A DNA stretch of 64,000 nt, taken from Sorghum bicolor. Taxonomy: Eukaryota > Streptophyta > Magnoliopsida > Poales > Poaceae. The notes beneath the pieces were generated by a model that had not been told where the DNA came from, did not search any database, and was given only the letters and a program-made list of their open reading frames with translations. Of this stretch, positions 39,964 through 51,277 are shown in pieces (the stretch's first letter is position 1; every line of letters starts with the position of its first letter). The stretch lies in assembly GCF_000003195.3 (NCBI RefSeq), contig NC_012876.2, positions 59,762,407 through 59,826,406 of the forward strand, read 5' to 3'. The position numbers were made by a program, and so were the translations under genes.

Positions 39964-42900
39964 ATGGCGTCTCTGAGGCACCGCCGCGGTATCGGAGCCG
40001 CCAAGGGCTACGACGATTACATCCATGACGACGACGACGGCAGCGGGACTACAGCACCTGACACCGATGACACCGCCACGGATCCGGAGGAGGAGGAGGA
40101 CGCCGACGATGACGAGGAAGAGGAAGAAGAAGAAAGGGAGGAGGTGGAGGACGGCCGCCGCCGCCTGCACCTGGGACTCCACTCCATGACTGCAAAGGTT
40201 AGTCCTGTGCTATTGGTTGCTGACTGCTTGCATGCTACCACTCCGATCCTTGAATCGATTCAGAGCTAGCTCAGCTCGTTGACAGTTCAGACTTCAGAAT
40301 TCACCAAGGGTTTCTGATTGTATTGTATGTTTCCGTTACTGCTCCAGGGCATACAGCACCTGTGCTCTGAGCTCCTCGAAATCAAGAAGGCCTCGGAGGA
40401 AGACTTCAGCGCCAATGTTTATCTCAGCTACCTCTCCTTCATTAGGTAACATAAATACGTACGTAGGCTTCCATTCCATTAACCCTCCTTCGTTCCAAGA
40501 ACACCACGCCGGCATGATCTAGTACTAATTAATTCGTTGTCATATATATGTATCTTGATCGACGGCGGCCCAGGATGTTCCAAGAAGCTGGTGATCTGGA
40601 GAAGGACGTGCACCACCTGAAGCGTCAGGTCATGGCACACAGGCGGCTCGTCCAGCATCTCAGCATCAACTGCCTGTACTCACCGTCGTCAGCATCGATG
40701 GTACTACCTAGCTCCGGCGGTTCCAAGGAGGAGGAGGAGGAGGCCGCCGACATGGACGGAATCTTCCTCCCAGACCATCAAGGCGAACGCGACGAGGACC
40801 TGGAACTGGACGAGCTTCTGTCCGAGCACCGGATGGACGAGGCCATCCAGCTCCTGGAGCTCCGAGGCCAAGCGCTGCAGACGATGCAGCAGCAGGCCGA
40901 CGACGACGACGGAGCGATCGCGTTCGCGTCGAGCGTGCGCGCTCTGTCCGCCACGAAGGCGAGGGTCGCCGCCCGCTTGGCCTCCCTGGCGGAGAACCCG
41001 CGGACGCCGCGGCCCGAACTCCTCAAGGCGCTCTCGGGCCTCTGCAGGCTCGGCGACCCGGAGCAGGCGAACCACCTGCTCTTCCAGGTGCACCGCGCGA
41101 GCGTCGTCCGCGGCGTGGAGGAGCTGCGCGCGTCGCGAGGCCACCAACAGAGCATCGCCGGCGGCGGCGGTGGCGGCAACTACATCAAGGACCTGGCGCG
41201 CGTGGTCTTCGCCTCCATCGTGCGGACGTCGAGGAGCTTCGTGGCGCTGCACGGGCACCCGTCTCCCTACACACCTCGGCTGGTCCGGTGGGCGAGGGAG
41301 GAGATGGAGGACCTGAGCGCCGCCTTCTCCGAGTACGTGACGTCCATGTCGTCGCCGGCTACTGCCGCCCACAGCTTGGCTCTGGCGCTGGAGGCTGCCG
41401 AGTGCGCGGTCTCCTACTCCCCTCTGCTGCGGGCCGTCGACGTCGTCGCCTCCGAGCAAGACGTGGTTGCCCTCGTCGTGCCCTGCGTCCGAGACGCCGT
41501 CGCCATGTATGGCAGGCACCTCAAGGACGTGGTCCGGCTGCTGGTGGCTTCTGACGCCTGGGTGCTCGGCAGGTTCCTCATGCCATCAGGAGTCGTGCAG
41601 GGTGCTGCTGCTGGAGCACCGCAGCCTGAGTACTGCCTGCTCACAACCAACGGAAGGAAATTTGTCACCCTTATACAGGTATTTACATATTTATATATAT
41701 GTATATATATGTATGTATTGTTGTTCACAAACAATATGTATGTATAATTGATGATTTGGCATGGACAGGAGGTTGTGGAAGACGTAGCGTGGCCGTTGCA
41801 CAGACTTGGGATTGGGACGAACGATTCAGTCGGCCTGCAGCTTGTGGCAGAGCTGTTCAGGGAGTACATGCACTCCATCGTGGTGCTCGTCCCCAGAAAG
41901 GAAGCAGCAGCTGCTCTCCAACTTAAAGATTTCCTACAACTCCAAGACGAAGCGAATGGCGGCGGCGGCGGCGACGAGCGGTACACGTGGCAGCTCGCCG
42001 TGCTAATCAACTGCACGACGTTGGTGTCCCTGTTTCGGACCATGGCGTCCGGCGTCTTCAGGACAGCACCACCACCGCCATCGACGCCGTCGGGTTTTCC
42101 GGCGTCAGCACAGAGGGAAGTAGTGGACAGCCTCATCTCGCTGATCAAGGAAGCGGCCGGGCAGGTGTGGAGCTGCTTCTGCCAGCAGTTCATACGAGAC
42201 ACCATGTCGTCGTTAGCGCAGGTCCACCGCTTCGGAAGCGGAACGCCGCCGCCGCCGCAGGAGCAGGAGCAGGGCACGACGACGATGCCTTCCATGGCTT
42301 TCCAGGTGGTGTTCCTTCGGGTGAGGCGTCTGAACGAGGTGTACGGCGCCATCTTGAGCGGCGAGGACGGGACCATGAAGAAGCTCCTGCGGGAGCTGAT
42401 GGAGGCCATCATCTCCTGGCTCTCCAGCAACCTGGTCTCGTGGGCCGTCCATGGCGCCGCCCAGGTCCAGCTCGATGTTCATTTCCTGCTGGAATTCGCG
42501 GAGCTAGGTGGTTTCTCCTCCGAGAGCATCAGGAGCAGCGCGATGGACTTGCTTGCCAAAGCACAAGAGAAGGTGGCGGGTGGCGAACTGGATGATGTCA
42601 CCTGCGACGAGGGCGCCGGCGGCGGCCGGTGGGCTGCCGATGCTGCAAAACACGCCGTGCAGGTGCTGCTAGCAATGGGAGGTGGAGACGTAGCAGCGGC
42701 GGACGACGCTGGGGAGGAATCCGATGAGATGCCAAGGAGGAGCGGCAGTGACGAAGAAGCAGCACCCGAGGATGAGGATGAGACAGGGACTACCAACAAG
42801 TCCAGCGACGAGTTCATAAGCATGGAGGACGAGGACGACGAAGACGACGGCGCAGGAACGCCTCATCCTCCTGCTTTGTCGACAGGGAATCAGAAGCCCG

Positions 42901-43238
42901 GGTACTCAGGAATTGGCGATGATGGCGAAGAGAGGACGAAGATTGTTTCAGACCATCACTCCGAGCTTGACGAGCAGGGCGGAGGCGACGGCAATGTGCG
43001 AGCTGCTGGTGACGAGGCACAGGATGAAGAAGGGATGTGCCAGGTTGAAGAGCAAAGCAGCAGTAGCTGGGAGGACATTATTGATGGCGAAGGAGGAGGC
43101 GGCCGTGGGAGCAGCAGGACGCGGCGTCAGTCAACTCCTCTTGTGATGGCGGCAAGGAAAGGGACGGATGCTCCTAGCCGGAGCAGAAAAAAGAGGGAGG
43201 CGTTGAGCAGAAACAGCAAGCCCAGATGGCATGTGTAA
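39964..43238 (+). CDS. EXO84: Exocyst complex component, EXO84 family (four exons)
   Basis: Exons 39964-40197, 40348-40445, 40574-41678 and 41769-43238, all with GT/AG borders and joining phases, giving 968 residues. Residues 1-70 are an acidic leader (runs of D and E). Residues about 80-150 hold the coiled coil typical of exocyst/Vps51 proteins (LSYLSFIRMFQEAGDLEKDVHHLKRQV). The conserved EXO84 segment LDELLSEHRMDEAIQLLELRGQAL is at about 187-212, followed by the cullin-repeat-like helical domain through exon 4 up to about residue 755. EXO84 is a subunit of the octameric exocyst that tethers secretory vesicles to the plasma membrane. The C-terminal 200 residues are an unusual low-complexity acidic tail ending in basic RSRKKRE; the usual family length is nearer 750-800. 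The start is the ATG at 39964, not the in-frame one at 39925. Confidence 0.88.
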
Positions 43239-44699
43239 TTGATCATTAATCGAACTAATATCCTCCTAAGATTTGTAGGATGGATAGCTGCATAGACATC
43301 TGTATGTAATTTTATACGCATTATTATTCAAAGGATGCTTGGTTCATAATGGTGTTGTTTAGGGTGTCCGTATTTTCGCAATGACAATTTGCAATGAGGC
43401 AAATAAATAGTAAAAAAAACATATAGTGGAGAGTTATGTTATGTGAGATGTGAAAGAGATGTTTCTAGGAGATCGTATAAGACTAGCTATTTGAAAGTCA
43501 TTAATTAGCTATTTAAACTTCTTTTTGATATTCAATGGAATTCTTTCTAAACTAGCTATTTGTAATCATTGGGGATGTCTCTAGTGAATCTTCTTATTAA
43601 GATGCATGGATGCATCACCCTCATCCGGGGATTTTTTTTTTTGGCCCTCACAATGCACCATGGGCACCGTGTCCATGCATAGTCATCCAAGATGGACTAC
43701 TGTATAAATTATAAAGAATTAGTCGGAAAAGATGCATCCTAAGGATCCTAACTTTGTGGAACATTCCCTATAGAGGAGTTGAGCTCAGCTGAAACATAAG
43801 ACACATTGACCATCTAGTTGATAACAAAAAAACACCTCAAAATTAACGTTAGCTATAACTTTACATTAAAAAAAAGCTTTATTGTGAATCTTTCTCCCTC
43901 TCACGTGCTCCCTCTGCTCTAAATTACATTAACTTTAGCATGCATTGTATTAAGTCTAACTTCTTTAGCTATGACCAAATTATATACAAATGCGCAAAAA
44001 CATCTAGAGCATCATCCTAGTTTCATTAAATTGTTCATGAAATAATACTATGAAGCTTTGTCTAAACTTTTAGGTGTTCATATTTTTTTTTCTTAAATTT
44101 TAATCAAACTTAGAAAAATTTGATTTAGAATAATAAAAAAGAAAATTATAATAATCTAGGATGAGGGAGTATGCGTTTTAAGGAAAAAAACTCCTTTATA
44201 ATTTTCTCAAAATGGGGCAGACAAAGCAATCAACTTTATCTTACTTCGTCCACTAAAAAAAATTTAATTCTTACTTTTCGATAACTCAAGCAGTTTGAAT
44301 TTTGACTGAATTTATACAAAAAAGGTGCTAACTTTTGTATAAAATAAGTATCATTAGATTAGTTATAGAATATGTTTTTCATAATAAATTTACTGGGGAC
44401 GTAAATGCTAATAATATTTACTATAAATTTGGTCAAATTTGTGTAAATTTTACTAGCACAGATCCCTTAGTCGCATTCTTTTATGGATAAATAGAGTATT
44501 TTATTATACAGCAGGCTCAAACGAGATGTATTTTTCTTTAACAAGTACAAGGGGTATGTACATGCACTGACCTTTTAGGAAATAGTTTATAACCCTGTAA
44601 TGTATGTAGAGCATGTAGTACATCATCGTGCCCCCTCGCATTTATTTGTTTTTTTAAGAAAAAAAAACATCATGTTTCCCTTCTGGGCCTCTAGGCCGA
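43239..44699. other. Intergenic with one Stowaway-like MITE
   Basis: AT-rich DNA downstream of EXO84. CTCCCTCTGCTCTAAATTAC (about 43909) and the distant inverse ATAATCTAGGATGAGGGAG (to about 44170) mark a Stowaway-like MITE. No gene was seen. Confidence 0.5.
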
Positions 44700-44912
44700 G
44701 CCAAGCGGCCCAGCCGACGTTGCTGTGAGCATTACATGTCACTGGGCTGGTCTGGGCCAAGCTATTGCTAATGGGCCCATCTTCCTGAGCAAAGCAGACA
44801 GTGGGTTTCTTACTTTCTTTTGTTCTCTGCCCTGCACACACACTACTGTAGACTGTCTAGAGGAACTTCCACCTTCTAGTAGGTTCCACCCCAATTCCCA
44901 CAAGGGATCGAG
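44700..44912 (+). promoter_or_regulatory. Site II-rich promoter of the small acidic protein gene
   Basis: Four TGGGCY/RGCCCA words in about 80 bases: CGGCCCAG (44706), TGGGCTGG (44743), TGGGCCAA (44753) and the palindrome ATGGGCCCAT (44771). Such site II elements are bound by TCP factors and mark housekeeping and growth-linked plant genes. Confidence 0.55.
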
Positions 44913-45134
44913 ATGAACAACTCCACCTCGCCGGCGGTGGACTGGGGTGACGACTCCGCGGGGGAGATGGACTCTGAGGACGCAGCGCCTTCCTCCTCCG
45001 TGGGCATGGGCGTCGGCATCGCCATCAGCAGCATGATGGAGGTCGACGCCGACGACCGCCGCCCCCCGTCCGCCCCCGACGCCGACTTCTTCAACGCCTT
45101 CCCCGACGACTTCGACGACCAAGACCTCGACTGA
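44913..45134 (+). CDS. SMAP1: Small acidic protein, SMAP1 / CSN9-like
   Basis: A 73-residue, strongly acidic protein with a Phe/Asp-rich C-terminus DADFFNAFPDDFDDQDLD. That tail matches the defining motif of plant SMALL ACIDIC PROTEIN 1 and of the small COP9 signalosome subunit CSN9 (DFFNDFEDLFDDDDI in animals). Arabidopsis SMAP1 affects responses to the synthetic auxin 2,4-D and associates with the signalosome that regulates cullin-RING ubiquitin ligases. The N-terminus is low complexity (Ser, Asp, Met) and less conserved. The whole gene body is one exon; a GT-rich site at 45187 could start an intron in the 3' UTR. Small size limits certainty, but the C-terminal match is distinctive. Confidence 0.78.
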   Translation: MNNSTSPAVDWGDDSAGEMDSEDAAPSSSVGMGVGIAISSMMEVDADDRRPPSAPDADFFNAFPDDFDDQDLD

Positions 45135-45577
45135 CTGCCGCTGCCGGCGCCGCCGTTGCTTTGCTCGCCCGGCCCCCTTCCACCAGGTACCACCTAGGAA
45201 TTGGATCTAGGATAAGGATTCACGATCCGGTGCACAGTACTATATAGCACGCGGAAGCGGAACCTCGTCTTCTATTCGCAATCTAGCTTCACCTAGCCGC
45301 ACAATTTGGTACTGTACTGAGTACTTGCTCAGTCCATTGCCAGCACCTGAAGCTTTGCAGTTTGCACTAGTGGAATTGTATGTATGGTCAAATTGGGAAC
45401 CTGCCCAATTGTTAGTTATAGTAATTACTGCTCCGTACCAAATTGTATGTACTCGCAATTGCTAGCGGAGTAATCTACTCGTAGTAATTAGCTACTAGAG
45501 GAAGCAACTAGTAGTATTTCTATATTACTACGTTGTGCAGATATTTATGCAGGCCACTCTAGCAAAGTAGCAACTTA
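45135..45577. other. 3' flank of the small acidic protein gene
   Basis: No gene. It probably holds the 3' UTR and terminator region. Nothing else was identified. Confidence 0.4.
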
Positions 45578-45795
45578 GGTGCTGTTTGGTTCAGCTACTA
45601 GCTGCTCCTGGTATCAGTTATGATGCCACGATTAGCAGCTTTTATTTGGCGTGGCATTGGATCACGGCCGGAGGGGAGCGTTAATGATTTTGCACTAGCA
45701 TGTGACAGATGCTGCTGCGATCGATTGCAGCCTAATACAACCAAGATACCAATGTAAACTGATTACAGCCCTAAATGGTTGAACCAAACAGCACC
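45578..45795. mobile_element. Tourist-like MITE (GGTGCTGTTTGGTTCA ends)
   Basis: Ends GGTGCTGTTTGGTTCAGC and TTGAACCAAACAGCACC, flanked by TTA (45575-45577 and 45796-45798). 218 bp; separate family from the GGCCTTGTTTAG elements. Confidence 0.85.
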
Positions 45796-45879
45796 TTACC
45801 TGACCGTGTGACTGCAGTATCGTCCTGATCCACCTTCATAGCTGGATTTATGATTTGCTCGATATGAACTGTTCGTTTT

Positions 45880-45957
45880 TTTTAATAAGCCCAGGAACAA
45901 GCTATCTGTGTATCGTTTTTTTTTAGTAAGCCCAGGAGCAAGCTATCTGTGTATCCA
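45880..45957. repeat. Short direct duplication
   Basis: The phrase TAAGCCCAGGAACAAGCTAT and its near copy (one change) occur about 40 bases apart, each followed by CTGTGTATC. Confidence 0.75.
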
Positions 45958-46282
45958 TCCCCCAAGCCATAGTTTGTTATAGGTATGGTGCTTTAATTTG
46001 CCTCCAGAATACTTGTTTATGATGGATAAACACCTGCAATACTGTACGCTACAAACGCAGTGACTTGTGACCAGGTCTCATCAGTCATCATGCGTGGACT
46101 AGTTTGTGCTTGCTTGATCCACTTGTGCTATTGGTTTTTCCTTGAACACCTGTTGTATCAGCATTTGTTTTCATTTACGTAATTAGGACTGTTTTTGTGT
46201 CTTCTGAACACTGAATTATAACAATCGACGTAGATGGTCGCTGACACATGTTCATTTTATCTAGGGGGTTGTATATGAACCT

Positions 46283-46285
46283 ACT

Positions 46286-46321
<36 letters not shown>
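46283..46321. repeat. (TAC)n microsatellite
   Basis: About twelve consecutive TAC/ACT trinucleotides, in non-coding DNA. Confidence 0.95.
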
Positions 46322-46904
46322 CAAGGAAGCACCAGTCATCCATCACATTGTCCTTGTGTTGCAGCTCTAGTGGTGTTGTATTGTCAGCTGTGATCATGTA
46401 AGAACCTGACCTGGTACGTTATGTATATAAGAAGAATAAGAACCTGTTAACTTCTGTGGTATATAAGTTCATAGCAGAATGTTCTTGTTGGTTGGATTGG
46501 ATGGATCCTTTGCACGGTTGAGCAGTGTTGTAATGTGATGGTCGGATGGACTCACGACTGCGTTGGTCGCATTTGTAATGGTGAAGACAGATGTGAATGT
46601 ACTTACTGATCATGAGCGTTTTTTACATGCTCAGGTGTTCTTGCTTTCTCAGTTTCTCTAGTGTTCCTTACACATGATGGAATGACATTTTGTTTGTCAG
46701 AAAGACCTAGCAGCCTTCAATCTGGCTTTACCTCCCTCCTATCCTACCCTAGAGCTCGTTTTATATGTTGAAAATATATAAGGGGAAACCAGAAGGACAC
46801 GAAATCTTTCTTTGCCTGTGATGTACCTGAGATTTTACTGCAAAAAAAATTGAGCAAATGATGAATTGCAACAATAACAGGCTGCTAGTACATCATCCAA
46901 AATG
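46322..46904. other. Intergenic, no gene recognised
   Basis: Unique sequence between the microsatellite and the ZNF593 promoter. Confidence 0.45.
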
Positions 46905-47119
46905 AACGATTGGGCTTCTTTTGCTGCTAGGCTCGAGCAGTCACATATGGCCCAATGGGCTTCTTTTGCTGCTGGGCTTTCCTTGCTTGGCCCGCGCGTC
47001 GTCCTCCCTCTTCTCCTTGACTCCTTGCATTGCAACCTCTGTCCATCTCTTCCCCACTACGCAGTTCGGCTACCAAACGAAAACCCTAGCCGCCGCCGCC
47101 GTCGCTGCTCTTCGTCGAG
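46905..47119 (+). promoter_or_regulatory. Promoter and leader of the ZNF593 gene: site II words plus telo box
   Basis: A duplicated block (GGGCTTCTTTTGCTGCTAGG and again with GGG at the end, 46912 and 46957) brings several TGGGCY words, including GGCCCAATGGGC at 46949. A telo box AAACCCTA is at 47081-47088, about 30 bases before the ATG. Telo box plus site II is the classic signature of plant ribosomal and ribosome-biogenesis promoters and fits the gene product. Confidence 0.65.
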
Positions 47120-50100
47120 ATGGGAGGCAAGTGCCCGCACCGCAAGGTGAAGAAGCGCCGCCTCTCGCACAAGACGGCGCGCCGCGGTAAGTTCCTCCTC
47201 AAGGCCGACGATGCCGTCTACGACGAGCTCGTCAAGCTGGCCGACCAGGGCAAGGACGCTGAAGGCAAGGAGCTCCCCGTCGACGAGGACCTCCCAGGCA
47301 TGGGACAGTTCTACTGCCTCCATTGCGAGTATGATCCCCCTCTCCTCTCCTTCCCGTCCCTCCCTTCCACCAGTCCGTTATTTCTTATCCTCTACTGGGT
47401 CTGTGCCCGTACGTTACTACGGGCAAAAAAATCCATGCTATGTATATGTATTTCTTAATTAACAAATTCAAGCGATGCTTGTGTTTATTGTGGTTCCTAA
47501 TTGAGCATTGGTGGAGCATGTGCTATAATTCGTTGTACAAAAACAACTGATCTAGACTAGATGGACTCTAACGAATGACTAACCATGTTTATGATTGCAA
47601 ACTAATATGAATTTCCATGTAATGTATGCATGATGTAAAACTTATTACACTATCATGTAAAATGAACTTAAAATATAGTACACACATGATCTTAAAGAAA
47701 GCACGCAGTTCCAATATTCTAGTCTCTTGCTATTTCATCGTCCTCGTGTGCCAACAATTATTTTTTCCCTTCCTTGACACAAAAGAAAATATGCAATGGG
47801 ATTCAGCACTGGAATTAGGCAGCAACAACGGGTGCAATTGTATAGGGAATTTTCATGCACCCACTCTAGGATAATCAATTTGGTTTACTTCATTAAAGAA
47901 TGGACGGGTAACTTATATTTGTGATTTTCCTGTGATACGAAACTGTGATGTAAACATCTACACGGATATGTAGAAACTGAGAACTATTCCTGCTGCACCG
48001 ACTATAAAGCAGGCATAGCTGAATCTGTAGAGCTTCTTGTTGATGGGATGTCTGCAAGAGCTGACCATTTGGTATTTGTATTGATGATGGACTGTGATTT
48101 CTTTCTTTGATATGCTTCACAATATCTAATTCTCTATTGGGGGTAAACCTCCTCAATCCTCATAAATCTGCTAAACCCTCCTTGAAGTCTCTCTTTCACT
48201 CCTCTTTTCTCTCCCCATATTTCTGAACTTTACATACTGTTTCGCCTTCCTTTAGTTATGTAAATCTAATAAAGACCACAATAGTGGAAGCAACTACTGT
48301 ATTTGTTCCCACAAAAAATAGAGCAACGAGAAATCAAGATTCTTATCAATTTGTCCATCATTTATTCCCATTTGTTTCAAGGATGATAAACCCCTCATTG
48401 ACCACCAACTTGCTTCAGTTTGAAGCATGATAACACCAACTTGCTTTATTTTTGGACTTGCAATATGATATTTATCTCATGCCCATCCACTTATAGGTAA
48501 ACCCCTCCTCGACCACCACTCAGCCAAAGCAGGTCATGTCCCCACACTCGGAACACATCAGGCCTGCCGCAGCGTACCTTGGACATCCTGCTCCTTCGCC
48601 GCTGATGTCGTGGCTCACCTTGTCCAGGACGGCCGGCTCTCATGGAGGTGCGGCCGTGCCTGTGTGTAGTCGCCATCGCTTGGTCATTGCCTCCTGGGAG
48701 ATCTGGCTCTGGGTGGGTAACCAGTGAGGGCTGGCCACCTAATTGCTTGGGCACTGGACGGTGTTGTCCTTGTAGCTCCGGCGTGGGTGGCGCTTGGACC
48801 CTAATAGTAGTCACCTAGAATTAGGTGGGGGTGGAGGTGCAGATGGCGGTGCGTTTGGCAGTCAGATGGGGGAGGGGTGTGGATGGGTGATGGTTTTTTT
48901 AATGGGATGCTGATCGCAGTCACAGGGGCTTCACTGCGCCTGTGGTAGATGGGTTGTGTTTCATTCTTTTTAGTGGTATAGAAGATAGAAGGTCATACTA
49001 GCTGTCCTGAACACTATTGTATTGTCTTATCAGCAAACAGTAGGGCGATTTCAGTGAGCTAGGGTTGGTTCAGTTGATGAATTAGTTGTATGTACGTGCA
49101 GAATTTATAAGCCACTGCCAATTTTTGTGTTGATATTAATAAACTGTGTGTTTCAGTTGAGTTGTCTGGTTCAGAGTAAGATGGTGAACTTTGGGTGATG
49201 TTTAGGCTTTGTTTGGATGTTGTCGGATTCACCTCAATCCACATGTGTTGGAGTGGATTGGGGTGGAATTTAGTTCAAGTTCCACTCCAATCCACCCCAA
49301 CTCATGTGGATTGATGCGAATCCGACTACATCCAAACAAGGCCTTAGGTGGTTTGATGCTTCCTGGAATTTAACTGATAGTAGGTACCTTGAATTGATTT
49401 AGAGGAATTGGTAAAAATGTGGTTACAGTTTAAGGTGTGATTGCTGGCGTTACTATTCTTGCGATGAACTGTACTTATCTTGTAAATGTGCTAGCTATAA
49501 TCTGTTCTTCTACTGATAATCATATATATCTGGTATTGGCTTTGGCTGCAGTCGCTACTTTGCTAGTGAAAGTGTGAAGGATGACCACTACCGCTCAAAG
49601 CGCCACAAGAAAAGGTGATTTTCATTCTGTTCGCTCTGTCTAAGTAACATCGCGGTACTCATCATTCAGAGATAATGTTGAAGAAAAACTTCCCTGAACA
49701 CATTTATTTATGCTACCAGTTTGATTGGCAAACATGTGATGACCTGCACTTACTATGCTTGTTGCATGGTCATTCTCAATTGAAGAAAAAAGAACCGCTT
49801 GGTTTATATTGCTAGGACCAATGAATTCAGATGGTTAGAATACTGTAGTACAGCTCTCTGCAGTTGACCTGTTATCTAGAGTATAACCAGTTGATAAAAC
49901 TCGGAGGGACCTTATTCTGTAGTTTGATATGACACCATAGCTAAAGCAGTTGGTCCTGTGATAGTAACTGAAGGTTGAAAGCAGATATACTAGATTACCA
50001 GTATGATCTTTCCCGTCGGCAGAACATGTGAAAAAATCTGATGTAGGACAGGTTCTGGTACACGTGAGTGGCATAATTTGGTCTGCTTGGCGTGTGCTTT

Positions 50101-50232
50101 GTCTAATCACAAGCTTTGGATGATTGTAGGGTCAAGGTAATGTCTGGGCCAGCCCCACACACGCAACTTGATGCTGAACTTGCTGCTGGAATGGGAAAGC
50201 CTGACAATGGCCTGAAGCTTATGTCCATGTGA
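47120..50232 (+). CDS. ZNF593: ZNF593/Bud20-type C2H2 zinc-finger ribosome-biogenesis factor
   Basis: Exons 47120-47328, 49552-49614 and 50130-50232 (209, 63 and 103 bases) give 124 residues with correct phases and GT/AG borders. The N-terminus MGGKCPHRKVKKRRLSHKT is basic. GMGQFYCLHCERYF spans the start of a single C2H2 finger completed by DDHYRSKRHKKR, with ligands CxxC and HxxxxxH. This is the family of human ZNF593 and yeast Bud20, a shuttling factor of pre-60S ribosomal particles that aids their export and maturation. The second residue of exon 1's final codon is supplied across the intron (GA plus T gives Asp, so the real sequence is CDRYF). Intron 1 is 2.2 kb and contains a hairpin MITE and a GC-rich patch. 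Confidence 0.9.
47329..49551 (+). other. Intron 1 of the ZNF593 gene
   Basis: Holds a MITE (49205-49343) and a GC-rich patch at about 48495-48830 with open frames on both strands that match nothing. AAACCCCTC and GACCACCA words repeat at 48388 and 48500. GTGCCCGTACGTTACTACGG near 47401 is a near-palindrome that resembles a motif seen at the start of some grass repeats. Confidence 0.5.
49205..49343. mobile_element. Short palindromic MITE (GGCTTTGTTTGGATG ends)
   Basis: 139 bp, flanked by TTA (49202-49204 and 49344-49346). Nearly the full length is self-complementary: GGATGTTGTCGGATTC pairs with GAATCCGACTACATCC, and the CCACATG, GGAGTGGATTGG and GTGGAA words pair inside. The transcript would fold into one long hairpin. 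Confidence 0.85.
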
Positions 50233-51035
50233 AGGAACCTCTTGTTATTAGTACTTGTTCCGTGTTTTCGTTGCTGTCGTACATCTGAAGCTGCTTTGCT
50301 CAGTATTAGCAGAGTTAGTAGATGGTTTTTATTGTGCACAAGACTTTTGAAAGGTGGGGCTTGATCAGGAGGGGGAGTTGGTTTTAGAGAGGTGTCAGGG
50401 GTCAATGTTTGTATCATGAAATCATTTACCGACCCATACTAGTAATGATGATGTCTCGTATCATTTGGCCTCAGATTGTGCGTTATCTGCTAGGACTATG
50501 AAACAGTAGAGTTGGTTTTACAGCCTGTCTGGTTCGATGAACACAAGCTACCAAATGTTGAGGTACCGGTACCGACGTACCGTCCCAACACTGGTAGGGT
50601 TCGTGGCATGCTACTTGTGATGTAATGGTACCACGAAACAAGACGGATGGACGCTAAGGGCGACCAGGACAGCAGCACTTGTCAGCTTCCATTCTTTGTG
50701 AAGATTTTCTAGATCTGTATGTATAGTAGTACATGATTCTGCTTGTGATCTCCGTGACTCCGGTTTTGGCTGCTGATGCTGATGGCAGGGCCTATAATTG
50801 ACTGTTTTCCATAGAGATGAGAGATTCCTTGGGCTGTTTTGTGCTCATTTCATCTTGGATCTATCATTTTGTACTGGGCAAACGCCATCCTTCCATTGTC
50901 TGTCTGTCTGTCAAGCTCTTCGAAGGATGTCCTCCAGCAGGACGGGACCATGCACAGCACGGCACGTCGGCACGAGTGAGCACATCGTAGTAATGGGTGG
51001 AAATGACTGAACACATGACTTGTACTACAGCTAGG
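50233..51035. other. 3' flank of ZNF593 and intergenic DNA
   Basis: No gene recognised. Presumed 3' UTR from 50233. (TCTG)n occurs briefly at 50900. Confidence 0.45.
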
Positions 51036-51277
51036 GCCTTGTTTAGTTCCGAAAAGATTTCGGATTTCGATACTGTAGCACTTTCGTTTGTTTGTGACAA
51101 ATATTATCCAATTATGGACCAACTAAGATCAAAAGATTCATCTCGCGATTTCCAGCTGAACTGTGTAACTAGTTTTTGCTTTCGTCTATATTTAATGGTT
51201 CATGCATGTGCCGCAAGATTCGATGTGACGGGGAATCTTGAAAACTTTTTGATTTTTAGGGTGAACTAAACAAGGCC
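51036..51277. mobile_element. Family-1 MITE, near-consensus
   Basis: Ends GGCCTTGTTTAGTTCCG and GAACTAAACAAGGCC. TAG flanks at 51033-51035 and 51278-51280, so the 3-bp target here is TAG rather than TTA. Interior is close to the copy at 37070-37313. Confidence 0.88.

Noticed and set aside
48536..48727. 63-codon plus-strand frame in a GC-rich patch of intron 1 of ZNF593
   Set aside because: Inside an intron, no splice support and no similarity that I know.
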